Virus record (IMG/VR): IMGVR_UViG_3300045995_000467
Location: 1-45,069 of that record
Source: a virus
Reading direction: 5' to 3' (one strand)
DNA length: 45,069 nt
In this document: positions 7,583-15,929 of the stretch, piece after piece
Numbering within the stretch: position 1 is the stretch's first letter
How the letters are laid out: each line of letters begins with the position of its first letter
The notes under the pieces: generated by a model
Database searches by the model: none
The model's input: only the letters and a program-made list of their open reading frames with translations
What the model was told of the DNA's origin: nothing
Made by a program: the position numbers and the translations under genes

Positions 7583-9024
7583 TGAGCAATTTACAAATAA
7601 CCCCCGCGATAGGTAATAGCCTTTCTTTATCCGGCGTAATCAGGACAGATGCTTTTTTACAGTCAAAGTATAGAGTAGTAGCGCCGCCGTTTGCTAAAGT
7701 AAATTCTACTGGCGCTTTGACTACCATAACGACCGCTATTGCCTCCGGCACAGGTCCATATTCAGTCTGTGCCGATCCCACAGGCCGTTTTGTTTATGCG
7801 GCTAATTTTGGTGCCAACACCGTCTCGATGTATTTGATCAACCAAAGCACAGGCGCTTTGACCAGCATAACGACCGCTATCGCTTCCGGGACAAGTCCAC
7901 GTTCAGTCTGCGCCGATCCGACTGGACGTTTTGTTTATGCGGCTAATAATACTGGAAACACCGTCTCGATGTACTCGATCAATCAAAGCACAGGCGCTTT
8001 GACTACCATAACGACCGCTATCGCTTCCGGGACAACTCCACGTTCAGTCTGTGCCGATCCGACTGGACGTTTTGTTTATGCGGCTAATTTTGGTGCCAAC
8101 ACCGTCTCGATGTACTCGATCAATCAAAGCACAGGCGCTTTGACCAGCATAACGACCGCTATCGGATCGGGGACAGCTCCTTTTTCAATCTGCGCCGACC
8201 CGACTGGACGTTTTGTTTATGCGGCTAATAATACTGGAAACACCGTCTCGATGTATTTGATCAACCAAAGCACAGGCGCTTTGACTTTAATTACGACTGC
8301 TATTGCCTCCGGGACAGGTCCACAATCAATCTGCGCCGACCCGACTGGACGTTTTGTTTATGTCGTTAATTATGGTGCTTCCACCGTCTCGATGTACTCG
8401 ATCAATCAAAATACAGGCGCATTGACTACCATCACAACAGCCATCGGATCGGGAACTAATCCTTTTTCAATCTGCGCCGACCCGACTGGACGTTTTGTTT
8501 ATGTCGTTAATTATGGTGCCAACACCGTCTCGATGTACTCGATCAATCAAAGCACAGGCGCATTGACTACCATCACAACCGCTATCGGATCGGGAACTAA
8601 TCCTATATCAGTCTGTGTTGACCCGACCGGACGCTGGGCGTATGCAACTAATTACATTGACTACACAGTTTCGATGTTCTCAATCGATTACACGTCTCTC
8701 GCACGGTTAGACGCACCGCAAACTTTTCTTGCGCAGCAAACATTTACTAATATAAATCTGGATAAAACAATAATTGCCGCAGGCACTACAGGCGCTCAAA
8801 CTATAAATAAACCTACAGGTTCCGTCAATTTTGCGGCGGCAGATGCGTCATTAGTAGTGACAAATAGTTTAGTGTCCGCTACCAGCATTATACAAGTATC
8901 CGTTGGTACTAATGATGTCACCATGAAATCGGCTCAAGCAGTTGCCGCCGCCGGCAGCTTTACAATATACCCAAGCGCCAACCCGACAGCAGAAACGCGG
9001 GTTAATTTTACAATAACAAATTAA
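7582..9024 (+). CDS. Seven-bladed beta-propeller virion protein
   Basis: I choose ATG 7582 (overlapping the previous stop) over an adjacent GTG. After a 40-residue N-terminus come exactly seven near-identical 47-residue repeats with the pattern STGALT-ITTAI-SGT-P-S(V/I)CADPTGRFVYA-N-NTVSMY-INQ, the lactonase/YVTN type, enough for one closed seven-bladed propeller. The remaining about 110 residues contain a beta-rich trimer-like tail (KPTGSVNFAAADASLVVTNS) often found at the ends of phage surface proteins. No lactonase metal-site residues can be assigned, so binding (host surface, mucus or partner protein) is more likely than catalysis. Confidence 0.75.
   Translation: MSNLQITPAIGNSLSLSGVIRTDAFLQSKYRVVAPPFAKVNSTGALTTITTAIASGTGPYSVCADPTGRFVYAANFGANTVSMYLINQSTGALTSITTAIASGTSPRSVCADPTGRFVYAANNTGNTVSMYSINQSTGALTTITTAIASGTTPRSVCADPTGRFVYAANFGANTVSMYSINQSTGALTSITTAIGSGTAPFSICADPTGRFVYAANNTGNTVSMYLINQSTGALTLITTAIASGTGPQSICADPTGRFVYVVNYGASTVSMYSINQNTGALTTITTAIGSGTNPFSICADPTGRFVYVVNYGANTVSMYSINQSTGALTTITTAIGSGTNPISVCVDPTGRWAYATNYIDYTVSMFSIDYTSLARLDAPQTFLAQQTFTNINLDKTIIAAGTTGAQTINKPTGSVNFAAADASLVVTNSLVSATSIIQVSVGTNDVTMKSAQAVAAAGSFTIYPSANPTAETRVNFTITN
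7705..8691 (+). repeat. Seven tandem 141-bp repeats (propeller blades)
   Basis: Seven in-frame units of 141 bp, many stretches identical at DNA level (e.g. cgttttgtttatgcggctaa in four units). The last unit is the most diverged. High DNA identity means recent expansion or gene conversion, and unequal recombination could change the copy number. Confidence 0.9.
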
Positions 9025-9036
9025 TAGGACATAAAA

Positions 9037-9159
9037 ATGGCATCCACAAAACAATCACAAGTCACGAGTTTAGCGAATAAATTTATTGCATTTATGACCA
9101 ACGGCGCGGTGGTTACCAAAGACCGCACGAATGATACGGATGCTATTTTAGGTCGATGA
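9037..9159 (+). CDS. Small 40-aa protein before the MuF gene
   Basis: Starts with a fair ribosome site (aggac) and ends TGA overlapping the next ATG by 4 bases. Sequence begins MASTKQSQVTSLANKF and ends DRTNDTDAILGR. No domain recognised. Tight coupling to the head gene supports translation. Confidence 0.55.
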   Translation: MASTKQSQVTSLANKFIAFMTNGAVVTKDRTNDTDAILGR

Positions 9160-9956
9160 GTAAAAAATTTGTAACTTTAAACCCAGTACACCCTAACGCT
9201 GGCATACAGGCAGCGTATAGGCGCAAGATTGATGCGTTTATTGACGAGATGCACCATTCCATTGTCTATTGGGTTTTAAGCGGCTACAAAAATAATAAGC
9301 CTGAGATGGCGCAAGATGCAAGCCCGGCCATGGCAATGCGCAAGTTAATGCGCAAGCTCACAAGGCGATGGACAAAAAATATCAATAAAACCGCACCGCA
9401 ATTAGCCGATTATTTTGCTACGGCAATCAGCAAACGGTCAGATGCAACGCTGCAATCAATATTGAATAAAAGCGGTATGACTGTCAATTTCAAGATGACC
9501 GCAGAAATGAATGACGTGATTCAGGCAACAGTTGGATCACAAGTATCTCTCATAACAAAAATGACAACGCAACATCTGGCAGAAATTGAGGAGCTAGTGT
9601 TGCGCAGCGTTGCCGCCGGACGTGACATGAAATACTTGTCAGAACAATTGAAGTTACGTTATAGCATGACGAAGCGCCGCGCCGCACGTATCGCGCGCGA
9701 TCAAAACAATTTTGCTACAGCGCAGTTAGTCAGGGTAAGACAGAAAAAAATAGGCGCAACCCATGCCATGTGGGTACATAGTGCAGGCGGTAAAGAGCCG
9801 AGGGAATCACATGTTAAAGCAGGAAAAGATAAGCTCATTTATGAAATTGATAAAGGCGCTTATCTTGAGAGCAATGGCGGCAAATTTGATTGGATTTGGC
9901 CGGGTGCAGGCGCAATAGGTTGCCGCTGCGTATCAAAAACTATTATTCCTGATTAA
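9156..9956 (+). CDS. MuF / SPP1 gp7-like head morphogenesis protein
   Basis: 266 aa. The C-terminal half carries the PF04233 pattern: RRAARIARDQNNFATAQLVRVRQ, then WVHSAGGKEPRESH and the Cys/His end GAIGCRCVSKTI. These proteins are minor head components near the portal and may be ejected with DNA. Its stop overlaps by 4 bases the 3' end of a convergent gene on the other strand. Confidence 0.85.
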   Translation: MSKKFVTLNPVHPNAGIQAAYRRKIDAFIDEMHHSIVYWVLSGYKNNKPEMAQDASPAMAMRKLMRKLTRRWTKNINKTAPQLADYFATAISKRSDATLQSILNKSGMTVNFKMTAEMNDVIQATVGSQVSLITKMTTQHLAEIEELVLRSVAAGRDMKYLSEQLKLRYSMTKRRAARIARDQNNFATAQLVRVRQKKIGATHAMWVHSAGGKEPRESHVKAGKDKLIYEIDKGAYLESNGGKFDWIWPGAGAIGCRCVSKTIIPD

Positions 9957-10066
9957 TTATTTTTTTCAAGAAATTTTATGTACAAATAAGTAATAGGGAC
10001 TGCTATAACAATAGCAAATCCAAAAACCGCAATAAAAAAATATAACAGTTTTAAACAGTCATTCAT
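9953..10066 (-). CDS. Tiny membrane protein (37 aa), third gene of antisense cassette
   Basis: ATG overlaps the stop of the secreted-protein gene (ATGA). One strongly hydrophobic helix (LYFFIAVFGFAIVIAVPITY) ending in charged LEKNN. The last bases overlap the stop of the head gene on the + strand. Coupling and composition suggest a membrane partner of the secreted protein. Confidence 0.6.
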   Translation of the reverse strand: MNDCLKLLYFFIAVFGFAIVIAVPITYLYIKFLEKNN

Positions 10067-10614
10067 TGCAGTCGGCTTCTTGAAAATTGCATTTGCAAGT
10101 TATCGGCCTGCTCTAAAAAACCATCATCTTTTATAGCGCGGCAGGATGTAATGCCTAGCTTTTCTTTGCCTTCAGTCGTTAGATAATCTTCCCGTGCTTT
10201 ATCAGACAGTTTGATAGATTCGTCAATGTAATCGACTGAATCAGGATATTTGGCTTTCAATGTATTCATTCTGGCGATGGTTTGATACATCAAGCCGTTG
10301 CCTAGCGTATCGCGCCAATACTCACCTCTAAAGCCGCAATACATAATGGTGACTGACAACATTTGCACTCGTGCGGCTATGAGTGCAAAGTCTCTAAATT
10401 CTTTTAGTTCAGCCTGTTTTTTAGTATCATATTCGCTTTGCATTTTATTGTTTTTATTAACCATTTCTGGAACCAGTGCGTTACATTCGTTTGTTTGGGC
10501 AATAGTTGGCTCAGCACCGCTTAAAAATAATTTAGCGCACGAATTAATAGTTGTATCTGCGAGTGAAATTGTGGTATATAATCCCAATATCACTATTAAA
10601 AGTATTTTTTTCAT
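10063..10614 (-). CDS. Secreted/periplasmic protein of unknown function
   Basis: 183 aa with a clear Sec signal peptide (KKILLIVILGLYTTISLADT, cleavage near residue 19). The mature protein is helical and charged, with four cysteines (SCAKL, NECNAL, YCGFRG, TSCRAI) that could form two disulfides in the periplasm. It lies on the strand opposite to the head genes and is flanked by a ribbon-helix-helix gene and a membrane peptide, all linked by ATGA overlaps. That makes it a likely lysogenic-conversion (moron) or superinfection-exclusion gene. Not a lipoprotein: there is no cysteine at the cleavage site. Confidence 0.75.
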   Translation of the reverse strand: MKKILLIVILGLYTTISLADTTINSCAKLFLSGAEPTIAQTNECNALVPEMVNKNNKMQSEYDTKKQAELKEFRDFALIAARVQMLSVTIMYCGFRGEYWRDTLGNGLMYQTIARMNTLKAKYPDSVDYIDESIKLSDKAREDYLTTEGKEKLGITSCRAIKDDGFLEQADNLQMQFSRSRLQ

Positions 10615-10754
10615 TTTCGTTCCTTATCTATATGTAAAAAATAAAAGTCAATGGCTTTCCTGATTATGTCGGCCATGGATAGTTTTGTTTGGATAGATTG
10701 TTCACGCAATCTGTCCAAAATACGTTGTGGTAAAAACATTTGAAATCGTTTCAT
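10611..10754 (-). CDS. Ribbon-helix-helix DNA-binding protein (47 aa)
   Basis: Begins MKRFQMFLPQRILDRL (strand then helix A) and continues QTKLSMADIIRKAIDFYF (helix B), the Arc/CopG fold with the usual S-x-A-x-x-I-R-x-A-I motif. Stop overlaps the start of the secreted-protein gene (ATGA). The first gene of the cassette probably represses it through the palindrome just upstream. Confidence 0.75.
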   Translation of the reverse strand: MKRFQMFLPQRILDRLREQSIQTKLSMADIIRKAIDFYFLHIDKERK

Positions 10755-10773
10755 GTATTTAATTGTTTGATTA

Positions 10774-10783
10774 AAGTATACTT
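10774..10783. promoter_or_regulatory. Palindrome between divergent genes, likely operator
   Basis: AAGTATACTT is a perfect 10-bp palindrome 20 bases before the ribbon-helix-helix start and 24 before the + strand protease gene. A - strand TATAAT lies next to it at 10785-10790. Short palindromes of this kind are typical targets of ribbon-helix-helix dimers, so autoregulation is a fair inference. Confidence 0.45.
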
Positions 10784-10806
10784 AATTATATACACATACA
10801 CACATA

Positions 10807-12117
10807 ATGTCCATCAATAAATTAGCGTTTGATAAAAGCACGGTACGCACTATTGACCAGGACGGTCGCATGCATATCTCGCTTACTAATATATCAAAAG
10901 CTACTGTTAACCCCTATCTGGGGTCAGAAATCCCGAACGGCGAAGAATTGGGGCTTGATAACGAAAAAATTTATCAGTTATTAAGAGATCCTGAAGAACT
11001 AAAAAAAGCCGCTTCAACATTTAATAATATCCCGCTTCTTAGCGATCACGTTCCCGTCTCGGCAGATGATCATCAACCCAGCATAGTAGTCGGTGCGACA
11101 GGGTCACATGCACAATTCAACGCGCCGTATCTTCAAAACAGTCTGGTAATTTGGGCGCAAGATGCAATTGATGGCGTAGAAAATAATGATCAACGGGAAA
11201 TATCCTGCGCGTATCGATATGTAGCCGATATGACACCAGGCAAATTTAATGGCGTGGCTTACGACGGCATTATGCGTAATATAGTAGGCAATCACGTCGC
11301 ATTAGTCGAAACCGGCAGAGCTGGCCCAGATGTAATAGTCGGCGATTCACAACTAAAAATAACCGAGGTAACAATGAAAAAAAAATCATTATCTCAGTTT
11401 GCAATTTTGACTAAAGGGGCGCTAACAGTTGCTCTCAAGCCATTGTTAGCAGCTGACAAAAAAATAGATTTAAACACCGTCTTGTCTGGCATAACCGCTA
11501 AAAATTGGGATGATAAAAAATCATCCATTGCAGCGGCTATCAAACCTAAACTGTCAGTTGATGCTGATTTGGCGGCCATTCATGAATTGCTCGACTCGCT
11601 TGATTCAGAGTCTAAAAATGATGTTTATGAATCAGTCGCCGAGGACGAAGAAGAAACCGAGGCTGAAAAAAAGGACGAGGAAGAAGATAAACCCGCAGAA
11701 GATGCCGATCCGCTTGAGGAAATCATCGCTAACCTGCGTGAGTTGATTAACGGCGCTAAACCTGTTGCCGATGAATTCCCGCCCGCAGCCGAAAAAGACG
11801 AAAAAGAGGAAAAGAAAGCTATGGATGCCGCACTTGCCAAAAATACCGATGAAACCATTAAAAAAATGCGTGCCATTGTAACCGCCGAAAAAAATATATT
11901 CCCGTTGGTTGGTGAATTATCACTGGCGTTTGATAGTGCCGAAGCTGTTTACAAAGCGGCTTTAGACATTATGGATATTGATGTTAAAGGCGTTCATCCA
12001 TCAGCTTATAAAGCTATTTTGGATGCACAACGTAAACCGGGCGCATCGGTGGCAATGGACGAATCAGTTGACATTAGCGACAAAGTACCCGGCGCACGTA
12101 AAATCAAACAGCTTTAA
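10807..12117 (+). CDS. DUF2213 prohead protease fused to scaffold
   Basis: 436 aa. Residues 1-180 match the DUF2213 head-protease family: TVNPYLGSEIPN, FNNIPLLSDHVPVSADDH (catalytic His candidate) and IVGNHVALVETGRAGPDVIVGDS (second His, then Ser/Asp region). Residues about 190-436 are a Lys/Glu-rich coiled-coil scaffold with a very acidic stretch (EDEEETEAEKKDEEEDK). An in-frame ATG at 11374 with gagg upstream could yield scaffold alone (247 aa). It should direct capsid assembly and cleave scaffold or head proteins during maturation. Confidence 0.8.
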   Translation: MSINKLAFDKSTVRTIDQDGRMHISLTNISKATVNPYLGSEIPNGEELGLDNEKIYQLLRDPEELKKAASTFNNIPLLSDHVPVSADDHQPSIVVGATGSHAQFNAPYLQNSLVIWAQDAIDGVENNDQREISCAYRYVADMTPGKFNGVAYDGIMRNIVGNHVALVETGRAGPDVIVGDSQLKITEVTMKKKSLSQFAILTKGALTVALKPLLAADKKIDLNTVLSGITAKNWDDKKSSIAAAIKPKLSVDADLAAIHELLDSLDSESKNDVYESVAEDEEETEAEKKDEEEDKPAEDADPLEEIIANLRELINGAKPVADEFPPAAEKDEKEEKKAMDAALAKNTDETIKKMRAIVTAEKNIFPLVGELSLAFDSAEAVYKAALDIMDIDVKGVHPSAYKAILDAQRKPGASVAMDESVDISDKVPGARKIKQL

Positions 12118-12129
12118 GGAGCAAATATT

Positions 12130-13290
12130 ATGTTTCAGACACAAGTAAATCTAAATCCTGCTCCTGCGGTTGTCGGTGATTTTGCATCAGCAAATCCACG
12201 GGCAACTGTTTTGGCAGGAGCCGGTGCTTTGGTAACCGGCGCAGCAGGCGCAACCGTTGGCCATTTTGCATGGGCAGATGCCAACGGCCTCGTATCATCA
12301 ACGGGAGCAGGCGCACCAACCGGCTTTGTCCATCGCGGGCAACAAGCGTTAATCACTACTTTTCTTAGCGATAATACAATGGTTGTGCTTCCCGGCCTGC
12401 CGATTACATTATTTCAAGCGGGTGACTTTTGGGCTAAGAACGAAGGCGCAGCAGCGGCTACAATCGGTCAAAAAGTTTATGCAAATAATGTCAACGGCGC
12501 TATCAGTGCAGCAGCGACAGCAACCCCTACCGTTTCCGGTACAGCTTCAGCAGCAACCTTGCAAGTTATTACTTCCGCTTCAACTGGCGGCGCTCTACCA
12601 ACAACCAATACCGCAACCGGTTCAATTGCCGGTACTGTATTGTCTATCACCGCTGTCGGTGTAGGTTCGGTAGTCGGCCCCGGTGTCTTTACGCTTCCCG
12701 GCGCTATTGCCAACACAGCTATCTTGTCGCAAATTAGTGGTACTTTGGGCGGTATCGGTACTTACCGAGTCAACCTTAGCCAAACCGTTGTTTCCGGCGC
12801 TATTGCCCTTTTTGGTGGTGGTTTAACACTGACAGGCGGTAATGCTTCCGGTATTTTTGCTATTGGGCAGGTAATCACCGGTACTAACATACCGTTGGGC
12901 ACAACCATTACAGCATACGGCACGGCAACCGCAGGCGGCGCTGGTACTTATCAAGTGTCTAATGTGGCAGCTTCGGCGGCAACTGCGTCAACTATTACTG
13001 TCACTAACGCGATGTTTTTGACCGTTGCCGGTACAGTGACCGGCACATTTAATCTAAACGATTTATTGACTGGTACAACTGTATCAGCACAACAAATCAT
13101 TGCCAATAACACAATCAACGCCAACTTAACTGGTTTGGGTGTAGCGGGTACGTACTTAACTAACTTGGCACAAGGTGCATTAACGTCTCAAGCGATTAAT
13201 GCCAATGCCAACACAGAGACAAAATGGGTCGTTGCTTCCTCTGGTGCGGTAGGCGAATTGATCAAAATTTCAACCTGGCTTTTAGGATAA
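12130..13290 (+). CDS. Capsid cement/decoration protein with three beta-module insertions
   Basis: Residues 1-135 match phage structural cement proteins (VVGDFASANPRATVLAG, FVHRGQQALITTFL, GLPITLFQAGDFWAKNEG, GQKVYANN), normally only about 140-180 aa. Between core and last strands (residues about 162-356) lie three tandem copies of a Gly/Thr-rich beta module (see 12613-13197). The core resumes with TKWVVASSGAVGELIKISTW. It trimerises at capsid gaps and stabilises the head; the modules would project outward. Confidence 0.8.
   Translation: MFQTQVNLNPAPAVVGDFASANPRATVLAGAGALVTGAAGATVGHFAWADANGLVSSTGAGAPTGFVHRGQQALITTFLSDNTMVVLPGLPITLFQAGDFWAKNEGAAAATIGQKVYANNVNGAISAAATATPTVSGTASAATLQVITSASTGGALPTTNTATGSIAGTVLSITAVGVGSVVGPGVFTLPGAIANTAILSQISGTLGGIGTYRVNLSQTVVSGAIALFGGGLTLTGGNASGIFAIGQVITGTNIPLGTTITAYGTATAGGAGTYQVSNVAASAATASTITVTNAMFLTVAGTVTGTFNLNDLLTGTTVSAQQIIANNTINANLTGLGVAGTYLTNLAQGALTSQAINANANTETKWVVASSGAVGELIKISTWLLG
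12613..13197 (+). repeat. Three copies of a shared virion beta module
   Basis: Each copy is about 65 codons with the pattern GS(I/A)-G-x-L-x-(I/V)T ... G-x-x-I-x(T/G)-x-I ... (Q/T)-(I/L)SGTxGGxGTY-V-xSQTV. Clear relatives are encoded at 16669-16869, 17702-18085 and 26257-26439, in proteins of other families. Confidence 0.75.
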
Positions 13291-13294
13291 TCTG

Positions 13295-14350
13295 ATGAGC
13301 AAAATATCAACACAGGCAGAGTATAAAAGCGCTTCAGAAATCTATGGTATCCATTTAGGTGCCACTAAAGGCGTTTTGAACAATGCAGTAAAACGACAAA
13401 TGGCGATGGATGCCCAGCCATCGTTGGTAACAACCAGCAACGCGGGTATTCCTTTCTTTCTGGCAAATTATTTTGACCCTGATTTAATTGAGGTTTTGGT
13501 TACCCCAAACAAAGCCGCTGTTATTTTAGGCGAAGCCAAAAAAGGCGACTGGACAACACGTACAGCGATTTTCCCTATCGTTGAACGTACCGGCGAAGTA
13601 TCATCTTATGGTGATTATTCAAACAATGGTGTAGCAGGATTTAACGCTAACTTCCCGGAACGTCAAAACTATCTTTATCAAGTTATTACACAATGGGGAG
13701 AGCTTGAGCTTGAAATGACAGCACTGGCGCGTATTGATACAGCGGCACAAAAGAATATTGCCTCTGCTATCGTTATGTCAAAGTTTGAGAATCAAGCGTA
13801 CTTTTATGGTATTGCCGGACTTCAAAACTACGGCTTGCTTAATGATCCTTCTTTATCAGCACCTATTGCACCCGGCTACAAAACTTTTAATACCGGCAAT
13901 GGCCCCTGGATTACCAACGGTCAAGTCACTGCGCAACCTCAAGAAGTTTATGCGGATATTCAAGCGCTATTTTTACAGCTTGTATTACAATCCGGCGGTT
14001 TGGTGGATATGGAGACAAGCATGGTTCTTGCTATGTCCCCCGCTTCCAGTGTGGCCTTGACAGCAACAAACGTCACTTTTGCGACTAATGTTATTGATTT
14101 GGTCAAGAAAAACTTCCCTAACATTCGCGTTGAAACAGCTATCCAATATAGCGCAACCGCTGGCAACTCCGTGCAGTTGATAGCCGAAAATGTTGAGGGT
14201 CAGGATTCCGGTTATTGTGCGTTCTCAGAAAAAATGAGAGCACATCCGATTATCCGTGATTTATCAAGTTTTAAGCAAAAGAAAACCGGTGGCGTATGGG
14301 GTTCGGTTATTCGTATCCCATTCGCTTTTGCATCAATGTTAGGCGTATGA
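13295..14350 (+). CDS. Major capsid protein (DUF2184 family)
   Basis: 351 aa. Typical features include VTTSNAGIPFFLANYFDPDLIEVL, SSYGDYSNNG, the E-loop region FPERQNYLYQVITQWGELE and the C-terminal GGVWGSVIRIPFAFA. This HK97-fold protein forms the capsid shell. A Rho-independent terminator follows the gene directly, consistent with high expression. Confidence 0.9.
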   Translation: MSKISTQAEYKSASEIYGIHLGATKGVLNNAVKRQMAMDAQPSLVTTSNAGIPFFLANYFDPDLIEVLVTPNKAAVILGEAKKGDWTTRTAIFPIVERTGEVSSYGDYSNNGVAGFNANFPERQNYLYQVITQWGELELEMTALARIDTAAQKNIASAIVMSKFENQAYFYGIAGLQNYGLLNDPSLSAPIAPGYKTFNTGNGPWITNGQVTAQPQEVYADIQALFLQLVLQSGGLVDMETSMVLAMSPASSVALTATNVTFATNVIDLVKKNFPNIRVETAIQYSATAGNSVQLIAENVEGQDSGYCAFSEKMRAHPIIRDLSSFKQKKTGGVWGSVIRIPFAFASMLGV

Positions 14351-14358
14351 TTAAAATA

Positions 14359-14389
14359 GCCCGAACGCTCAACCTTTCGGGCAATTTTT
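14359..14389 (+). terminator. Rho-independent terminator after the capsid gene
   Basis: GCCCGAA (14359-14365) pairs with TTCGGGC (14376-14382), loop of 10, then AATTTTT. Only nine bases separate it from the capsid stop. It would reduce read-through into neck genes. Confidence 0.75.
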
Positions 14390-14408
14390 CACTTAATTAG
14401 GAATTAAA

Positions 14409-14753
14409 ATGGCTGAAAAAATAGCAGTTGCTATAAAAACACCCCACGGGCTACATTTAGATATACAAAGCGCTGCCGGAGTCCGTGAACGTGTGACTTT
14501 AAAAGGCTTTGTGCATGATGGGGCTGTCGGCGGATTCGGTATTACCGAAAACGTAGAAAAAGCACACTTCGACCAATGGATGAAAGAAAACAAGGACTTG
14601 GCTATCGTAAAAAAAGGCCTGATTTTTGCCCATGTACAGCTCAAATCTGTCACTGATCAAGCTAAAGAAAAGGTTGAATTAAAAAGCGGTTTGGAACGAT
14701 TAGACCCGAGTAACCCGATGCTGGGTATTGAACCCATGAAAGCCGTGGCCTAA
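14409..14753 (+). CDS. Hypothetical head-region protein (114 aa)
   Basis: Good ribosome site (aggaatt). Contains ERVTLKGFVHDGAVGGFGITENVEKAHFDQWMKENKDLAIVKKGLIFAH, a pattern seen in small proteins encoded just after capsid genes in related phages. Those are sometimes given as hypothetical head or head-tail joining proteins. No catalytic motif. Confidence 0.55.
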   Translation: MAEKIAVAIKTPHGLHLDIQSAAGVRERVTLKGFVHDGAVGGFGITENVEKAHFDQWMKENKDLAIVKKGLIFAHVQLKSVTDQAKEKVELKSGLERLDPSNPMLGIEPMKAVA

Positions 14754-14756
14754 AAA

Positions 14757-14942
14757 ATGAACGCTCCTAAGTTTTCTTTAGATGAAGAAATATGGATGGG
14801 TAAATCAGGAATAGGCCGTATTGATAGAATTATCATAAAACCGGAAGAAATTCGTTATTTTATTTGCTACCGAAACGGATTCGATAACTTTGATTATATT
14901 GAGTGTCTTGAAAATATGATAGAAAAAAGAGTTAAAATATAA
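14757..14942 (+). CDS. Hypothetical 61-aa protein
   Basis: Starts three bases after the previous stop and overlaps the next start (TAATG), so it is translated by coupling. SLDEEIWMGKSGIGRIDRII resembles an SH3-like barrel strand pattern (a G-x-G-x-I turn). No assigned function. Confidence 0.5.
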   Translation: MNAPKFSLDEEIWMGKSGIGRIDRIIIKPEEIRYFICYRNGFDNFDYIECLENMIEKRVKI

Positions 14943-15388
14943 TGGCAATTGTCGTTTTTGATTATAACTTGTGGGGTGCCAGATACCCAGAGCTAGCAAA
15001 CTCTGTGCAGCAGTCATTAGCGCAAGCGTATTTTCAGGAAGCGCAGCTTTATTGTGATAACACACTTACCAGCCCTATAGCTGATGATACTGTGGGCGGT
15101 GCACGCTCGTTGTTTTTGAACATGGTCGTCGCACATATCGCGCAATTAAACGCGGCTATTAATGGTCAACCGGCAAGCCCGATAGTCGGACGTATCAATA
15201 ATGCAACCGAGGGCAGCGTGACAGTAGCTAGTGAAAACTTGTATCCCCCAGGCACAGTGCAATGGTGGCAACAAACGCGCTACGGTGCAGCCTTTTGGGC
15301 AGCAACCCAGCAATACCGGAAAATGTATTATGCTCAGGGCTATCCGCGTATCGTTGACCCCTACGCGCCTTACGTTAATGGCTACTAA
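14942..15388 (+). CDS. Head-tail connector (DUF4054-like)
   Basis: 148 aa. FDYNLWGARYPELANSVQQSLAQAYFQEAQLYCDNT is the helical N-terminus of DUF4054 adaptor proteins, and RSLFLNMVVAHIAQLNA and WWQQTRYGAAFWAATQQYR fit the rest. These form the ring under the portal on which the neck is built. Confidence 0.8.
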   Translation: MAIVVFDYNLWGARYPELANSVQQSLAQAYFQEAQLYCDNTLTSPIADDTVGGARSLFLNMVVAHIAQLNAAINGQPASPIVGRINNATEGSVTVASENLYPPGTVQWWQQTRYGAAFWAATQQYRKMYYAQGYPRIVDPYAPYVNGY

Positions 15389-15929
15389 AAACCTGTCTGG
15401 CGGCGATAGATTAAAAGCGACTTTGGCGCGGTTATCAAAGCAAGTTAAGACAGCCGCATTGTTAAAAGTCGGCTTTCAAAATGGCGCTAGATACTCGGAG
15501 CAAGACGGCGGTCAGTCAATAGCTTATGTTGCTATAATTAACGAGTTCGGAGCGCCTTCACGCGGCCAACCGCCACGGCCGTTTTTTAGAAATATGATAG
15601 CAAAAAATGAAAACGGGTGGGGCGATAATTTAGCAAAATATTTAACAAAAAATGATTATGATGCAAAATTAGCATTTAATAAGCTGGGCGAGGAAATGAT
15701 AGGAGAATTACAAGATTCTATCATAGCAACAAACGAACCAAAATTGTCGCCTATTACTGTTATGTTGCGTCATATGCGGTCAGAAAACCCGGATTTAATA
15801 GTGACGGGTAAAACAGTCGGCGAAGCGGCTAAAAGAGTAAAGGAAGGTAAAACTACTGGCGGGGCATCTATTAAACCTTTAGTCTATACCGGCGATATGT
15901 TGCGGGCAATTACAAAAGAAACAGAATGA
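15378..15929 (+). CDS. Neck / virion morphogenesis protein (HK97 gp10-like)
   Basis: I start at ATG 15378 (11 bases inside the previous gene) because upstream codons are the shadow of the DUF4054 gene. 183 aa. SIAYVAIINEFGAPSRGQPPRPFFRNMI is the hallmark (E-x-G-x-x-x-PPRPF-R) of tail-completion/neck proteins of this class. Acts at the head-tail junction. Confidence 0.7.
   Translation: MATKNLSGGDRLKATLARLSKQVKTAALLKVGFQNGARYSEQDGGQSIAYVAIINEFGAPSRGQPPRPFFRNMIAKNENGWGDNLAKYLTKNDYDAKLAFNKLGEEMIGELQDSIIATNEPKLSPITVMLRHMRSENPDLIVTGKTVGEAAKRVKEGKTTGGASIKPLVYTGDMLRAITKETE

Noticed and set aside
7582-9024. Active lactonase enzyme
   Set aside because: Repeats are nearly identical and no unique metal-binding residues break the pattern, so a binding role is more likely.
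15231-15377. Upstream extension of the neck protein gene
   Set aside because: These codons overlap the DUF4054 gene in another frame and look unlike protein; ATG 15378 gives the family-like N-terminus.
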